This document shows positions 52,099-54,388 of a DNA stretch of 54,388 nt, in pieces. Numbering within the stretch: position 1 is the stretch's first letter; every line of letters begins with the position of its first letter. The position numbers were made by a program, and so were the translations under genes. Origin of the DNA: DAOVQB01 sp023128935 (GTDB lineage Bacteria > Eisenbacteria > RBG-16-71-46 > CAIMUX01 > WJJG01). The stretch is taken from assembly GCA_030628905.1 (NCBI GenBank), contig DAOVQB010000009.1:1-54388 (forward strand). The letters run 5' to 3'. Under the pieces are notes generated by a model. The model did not search any database and was not told the origin of the DNA. It was given only the letters and a program-made list of their open reading frames with translations.

Positions 52099-52205
52099 GC
52101 CGAGCCCGGGTCCCCATAAGGGTCCGGCGCTCAACTTGCGCTTGCCCCTGGATGGGGCCCGCGCTGCGGATTCGCTTCGGACCCCTATGGGAACCCGGGC
52201 TCGGC
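52099..52205 (+). repeat. Dispersed inverted-repeat element, copy 3 (complete)
   Basis: Left arm 52099-52126 and right arm 52178-52205 form a 28-bp inverted repeat with 26 pairs. The 51-nt interior has GCGC-(7 nt)-GCGC at 52127-52141 and GCCCC-(5 nt)-GGGGC at 52144-52158. It starts 25 bp after the stop of the glutaminyl-cyclase-like gene and ends about 55 bp before a promoter. Confidence 0.92.
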
Positions 52206-52260
52206 CTTTCGGTGACTGCTTGGGATGGCCTGAGGGTACATCTTTTTCTCCCATTTGCCC

Positions 52261-52289
52261 TTGCCAAGACAGGGTTGCTCAAGTAATGT
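52261..52289 (+). promoter_or_regulatory. Promoter for rimP-nusA
   Basis: TTGCCA (52261-52266), a 17-nt spacer and TAATGT (52284-52289) make a good sigma-70-type promoter. Transcription would begin near 52296, 30-66 nt before the possible rimP starts. Confidence 0.55.
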
Positions 52290-52361
52290 GGCTGTCTGAG
52301 TGGGCTGTTTGTCCACTCTCTTTCTATGGGGAGAGAAATGCTCCCCCCAGAGTGGGCAGGG

Positions 52362-52826
52362 ATGATGACGCGCGAAGAGTTGGCCGCCCTGGTTGGCCCG
52401 ATGCTCGAAGAGCGCGGGATGGAGCTGGTCGAGGTCCAGTCCATCCCGGGCCGCAAGCGGAAATTGCGAGTGTTTGTCGACAGCGCGGGTGGAGTCAACG
52501 TCGGAAACTGCGCGGAGATCAGCCGTGAGATTGCGCGGAAGCTGGATGCCCTACCGGCGTTCGGCAATTTTGTGTTGGAGGTTTCTTCGCCGGGGATGAA
52601 CCGGCCCATCTGGAGCTTGGAGCACTTCAGGCGCTTCCTGGGCGAGCGCTTGTACTTCGAAACGAAGGAGCCTCGCAACGGGCAGATCCGCTTCAACGGG
52701 TGGATCGAGTCGGTGGAGGGGGATGTGATACGGCTCCGGGTGGAGAATGGGGGTGTCCTGGAATTATCGGTGGATGCGATTCGCGGCGCTCACCTTGACA
52801 TCGACCCATGGAAAGGGCGGTGTTGA
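52362..52826 (+). CDS. rimP: Ribosome maturation factor RimP
   Basis: About 154 residues from ATG 52362 (GGCAGGG upstream); ATGs at 52326 and 52338 are also in frame. RimP helps 30S assembly. Two domains: N-terminal alpha/beta (ALVGPMLEERGMELVEVQSI, LRVFVDSAGGVNVGNCAEIS) with VSSPGMNRPIWSLEHF at the hinge, and a C-terminal SH3-like barrel (GWIESVEGDVIRLRVENG). Classic rimP-nusA order. A GGGGAG/CTCCCC hairpin around 52330-52348 would cover the upstream starts. Confidence 0.93.
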   Translation: MMTREELAALVGPMLEERGMELVEVQSIPGRKRKLRVFVDSAGGVNVGNCAEISREIARKLDALPAFGNFVLEVSSPGMNRPIWSLEHFRRFLGERLYFETKEPRNGQIRFNGWIESVEGDVIRLRVENGGVLELSVDAIRGAHLDIDPWKGRC

Positions 52827-52870
52827 GACCAAGCCCGTCGAAGGAGTTATTTCCGCGGGGAGCAGGAACC

Positions 52871-54388
52871 ATGACCTCAGAGATTCTCGATGCCCTGGCA
52901 GTGATCGCCAAGGAAAAGGGGGTGGACCCTGACTATTTGCTGGAAACCCTTGAAGAGGGAATCCTAGCTGCGGCACAGAGGAAGTATAAGAGGGCTCCTC
53001 ACGTCGAGGTCAAGATCAACCAGGTCTCAGGCGAGATTTCGGTCATCGTGCACAAGCGTGTGTCAGCGGTTTCCTGGGATCTCATGAGTGAAATCGATCT
53101 CGAGGAGGCCCGCCAGATCGAACCCGATATCCGCGAGGGGGATGTGGTGCCCGTGGAGGTTTCCGTTGACGAGTTCGGGCGCAATGCGATTTCGGCAGTA
53201 AAGCAGGCGCTTGTGCAGCACGTTCGGGATGCCGAGCGCAAGAATGTGTATGACGAGTATGTCAACCGCGTAGGGGAGATCATCACCGGCACAGTCCAGC
53301 AAGTGGACCGCGGGGCTATTGTCCTCCGCCTGGGCAAAGCGGAGGCCATCATCCCTCCTGCGGAGAACATCCGACGGGATCGCCCGCGGTTGGGGGACCA
53401 CATACGCGCCCTGCTCGTTGAGGTTTTGCCCACATCCCGGGGTTCTGAGCCACAGATCATCCTCTCTCGCACGCGACCGGAGTTCGTGGTTGGGCTGTTC
53501 GAGCAGGAGGTGCCCGAGGTCTATGAGCGGGTTGTGGAGATCAAGGGCATCGCGCGTGAAGCGGGTGCCCGCACCAAGATCGCGGTTGTGTCGCACGACG
53601 ATCGTGTGGACCCGGTGGGCGCTTGCGTAGGTGTCAAGGGCTCGCGCGTGCAGAACATCGTCAAGTCGCTCGGTGGGGAACGAATCGATATAGTGGCGCT
53701 GAGTTCCGACCCGCTTATTTTCGTGAGCCGGGCGCTCAGCCCAGCGCGGGTCCTGAGCGTCAGCTTCATGGGCGATCCCAAGATCGTGCGGGCCGTGGTT
53801 CCCGATGATCAGCTTTCCTTGGCGATTGGCAAGAGCGCTCAGAATGTGCGCCTGGCCGGTCAGCTCACTGGGTTGGAGATCCAGCTCGTCAGCCAGTCGC
53901 AGCAGGCCTCCCTCGAAGGACGCGATGAGGGAGCAGTGCTGGAATTGGAATCGCTGGGCAAAGAGTTGGGCCCCAAGCTTGTTGAACGACTAATTCGGGC
54001 TGGCAAGGAAACACTGCAGGACGTACTGGAGACGCCGGTCGAAGAGCTGATGGAGATCCAGGGCATTGGCGAGAAGACCGCGAGCAAGCTGGTGACGATC
54101 GGTGCCCAGCTCCTCGAGCAGTGGGATGAACAGCGGCGCCTGGCGGGCCAGCAGCAGGAGAGTGAAGATAGCCCGGAGGCACCTGAGGTTTCTGCGGAGG
54201 AACCCGCGGCTCCAGGCCAAGAGACTGAAGCGCTCGCGGAGGGGGCGGACGGATCAACAGATGATGCGCCCCTGAGCGAGGACGAAGAGGCAGCCGGAGG
54301 CGAGAGTGAGCCGGAGGCATCCAGTGATGACGGCGAGCAAAAGGCAGCTGGGGACGAAAACTCGCCGGCGGCAGCTGGGGACGAAAAC
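52871..54388 (+). CDS. nusA: Transcription termination/antitermination factor NusA (3' end beyond window)
   Basis: At least 506 residues, with no stop before the window end. The start ATG 52871 has a GGGAGCAGGA site and lies 44 bp after rimP. The N-terminal domain (EILDALAVIAKEKGVDPDYL), S1 domain (about 135-200, GEIITGTVQQVDRGAIVLRL), KH1 (GACVGVKGSRVQNIVKSLGG) and KH2 (LAIGKSAQNVRLAGQLTG) are complete, followed by a helix-hairpin-helix region (ELMEIQGIGEKTASKLV). The last 75 or more residues are a Glu/Ala/Asp-rich low-complexity tail with a repeated AAGDEN, uncommon for NusA. infB would be expected next. Confidence 0.95.
   Translation, partial: MTSEILDALAVIAKEKGVDPDYLLETLEEGILAAAQRKYKRAPHVEVKINQVSGEISVIVHKRVSAVSWDLMSEIDLEEARQIEPDIREGDVVPVEVSVDEFGRNAISAVKQALVQHVRDAERKNVYDEYVNRVGEIITGTVQQVDRGAIVLRLGKAEAIIPPAENIRRDRPRLGDHIRALLVEVLPTSRGSEPQIILSRTRPEFVVGLFEQEVPEVYERVVEIKGIAREAGARTKIAVVSHDDRVDPVGACVGVKGSRVQNIVKSLGGERIDIVALSSDPLIFVSRALSPARVLSVSFMGDPKIVRAVVPDDQLSLAIGKSAQNVRLAGQLTGLEIQLVSQSQQASLEGRDEGAVLELESLGKELGPKLVERLIRAGKETLQDVLETPVEELMEIQGIGEKTASKLVTIGAQLLEQWDEQRRLAGQQQESEDSPEAPEVSAEEPAAPGQETEALAEGADGSTDDAPLSEDEEAAGGESEPEASSDDGEQKAAGDENSPAAAGDEN

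Noticed and set aside
52127..52177. Cloverleaf-like interior of the dispersed element as a tRNA
   Set aside because: It has a 7-nt loop on one arm but no T-loop GGTTCRA motif, no CCA end and a 28-bp closing stem, so it is not a tRNA.
52075..52361. Possible small protein gene between the glutaminyl-cyclase-like gene and rimP
   Set aside because: The open frame at 52136-52528 reads through the dispersed element and then out of frame across rimP, so it is not a gene.

Overview
The window is about 54 kb of moderately GC-rich chromosomal DNA from a Gram-negative (diderm) bacterium. An outer membrane is shown by heptose kinase/adenylyltransferase genes for LPS core, LptF/LptG-type permeases, several beta-barrel proteins and lipoproteins. 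A very large SprA-like protein (type IX secretion translocon family), a secreted beta-helix protein ending in a FlgD/T9SS-like C-terminal domain with dockerin- and cohesin-like segments, and a DUF4837-like lipoprotein all point to the FCB superphylum. The mix best fits one of its uncultured high-GC phyla (Eisenbacteria or Krumholzibacteriota style) rather than Bacteroidota proper. This placement is inference from gene content; no rRNA or tRNA gene was seen.

Layout. 1-5.7 kb: the end of an HNH nuclease gene, an alginate-export-type porin, a stand-alone phenylacetate-CoA ligase, the decayed end of an acetyl-CoA hydrolase/transferase gene and an FAD-linked oxidase, separated by degenerate short tandem repeats. 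5.7-9.6 kb (minus): the giant secreted beta-helix protein. 9.8-11.3 kb: the two halves of HldE as overlapping genes. 11.4-19.0 kb (minus): a complete phosphate-starvation module in the order phoB, phoR, pstS, pstC, pstA, pstB, phoU. 19.3-29.2 kb (plus): a long leader with a strong promoter, a cyclic 2,3-diphosphoglycerate synthetase-like GTPase, sucC, sucD, ndk, yceD, rpmF, plsX, fabD, acpP, fabF and rnc (no fabH or fabG). 29.3-31.3 kb (minus): an outer-membrane barrel and a lipoprotein with one CXXCH heme motif.

31.5-37.3 kb (plus): TPR protein, ECF sigma factor, zinc-finger anti-sigma factor, an HtrA/PDZ protein that has lost all three catalytic residues, and a DUF4837-like lipoprotein. 37.4-41.4 kb (plus): efp, accB, pilT, accC. 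41.6-44.1 kb (minus): lptG and lptF. 44.3-52.1 kb (plus): sprA followed by a secreted glutaminyl-cyclase-like M28 metalloenzyme. 52.3 kb to the end: rimP and nusA (cut by the window edge).

Most of the window is housekeeping. The least explained features are: a dispersed element of about 107 bp with long inverted ends and compensating base changes, found just downstream of three genes; the catalytically dead HtrA inside a sigma/anti-sigma operon; the pairing of sprA with a glutaminyl cyclase together with Gln at the predicted mature N-terminus of several exported proteins; and several unrelated 14-24 bp tandem arrays in leaders and after stop codons.
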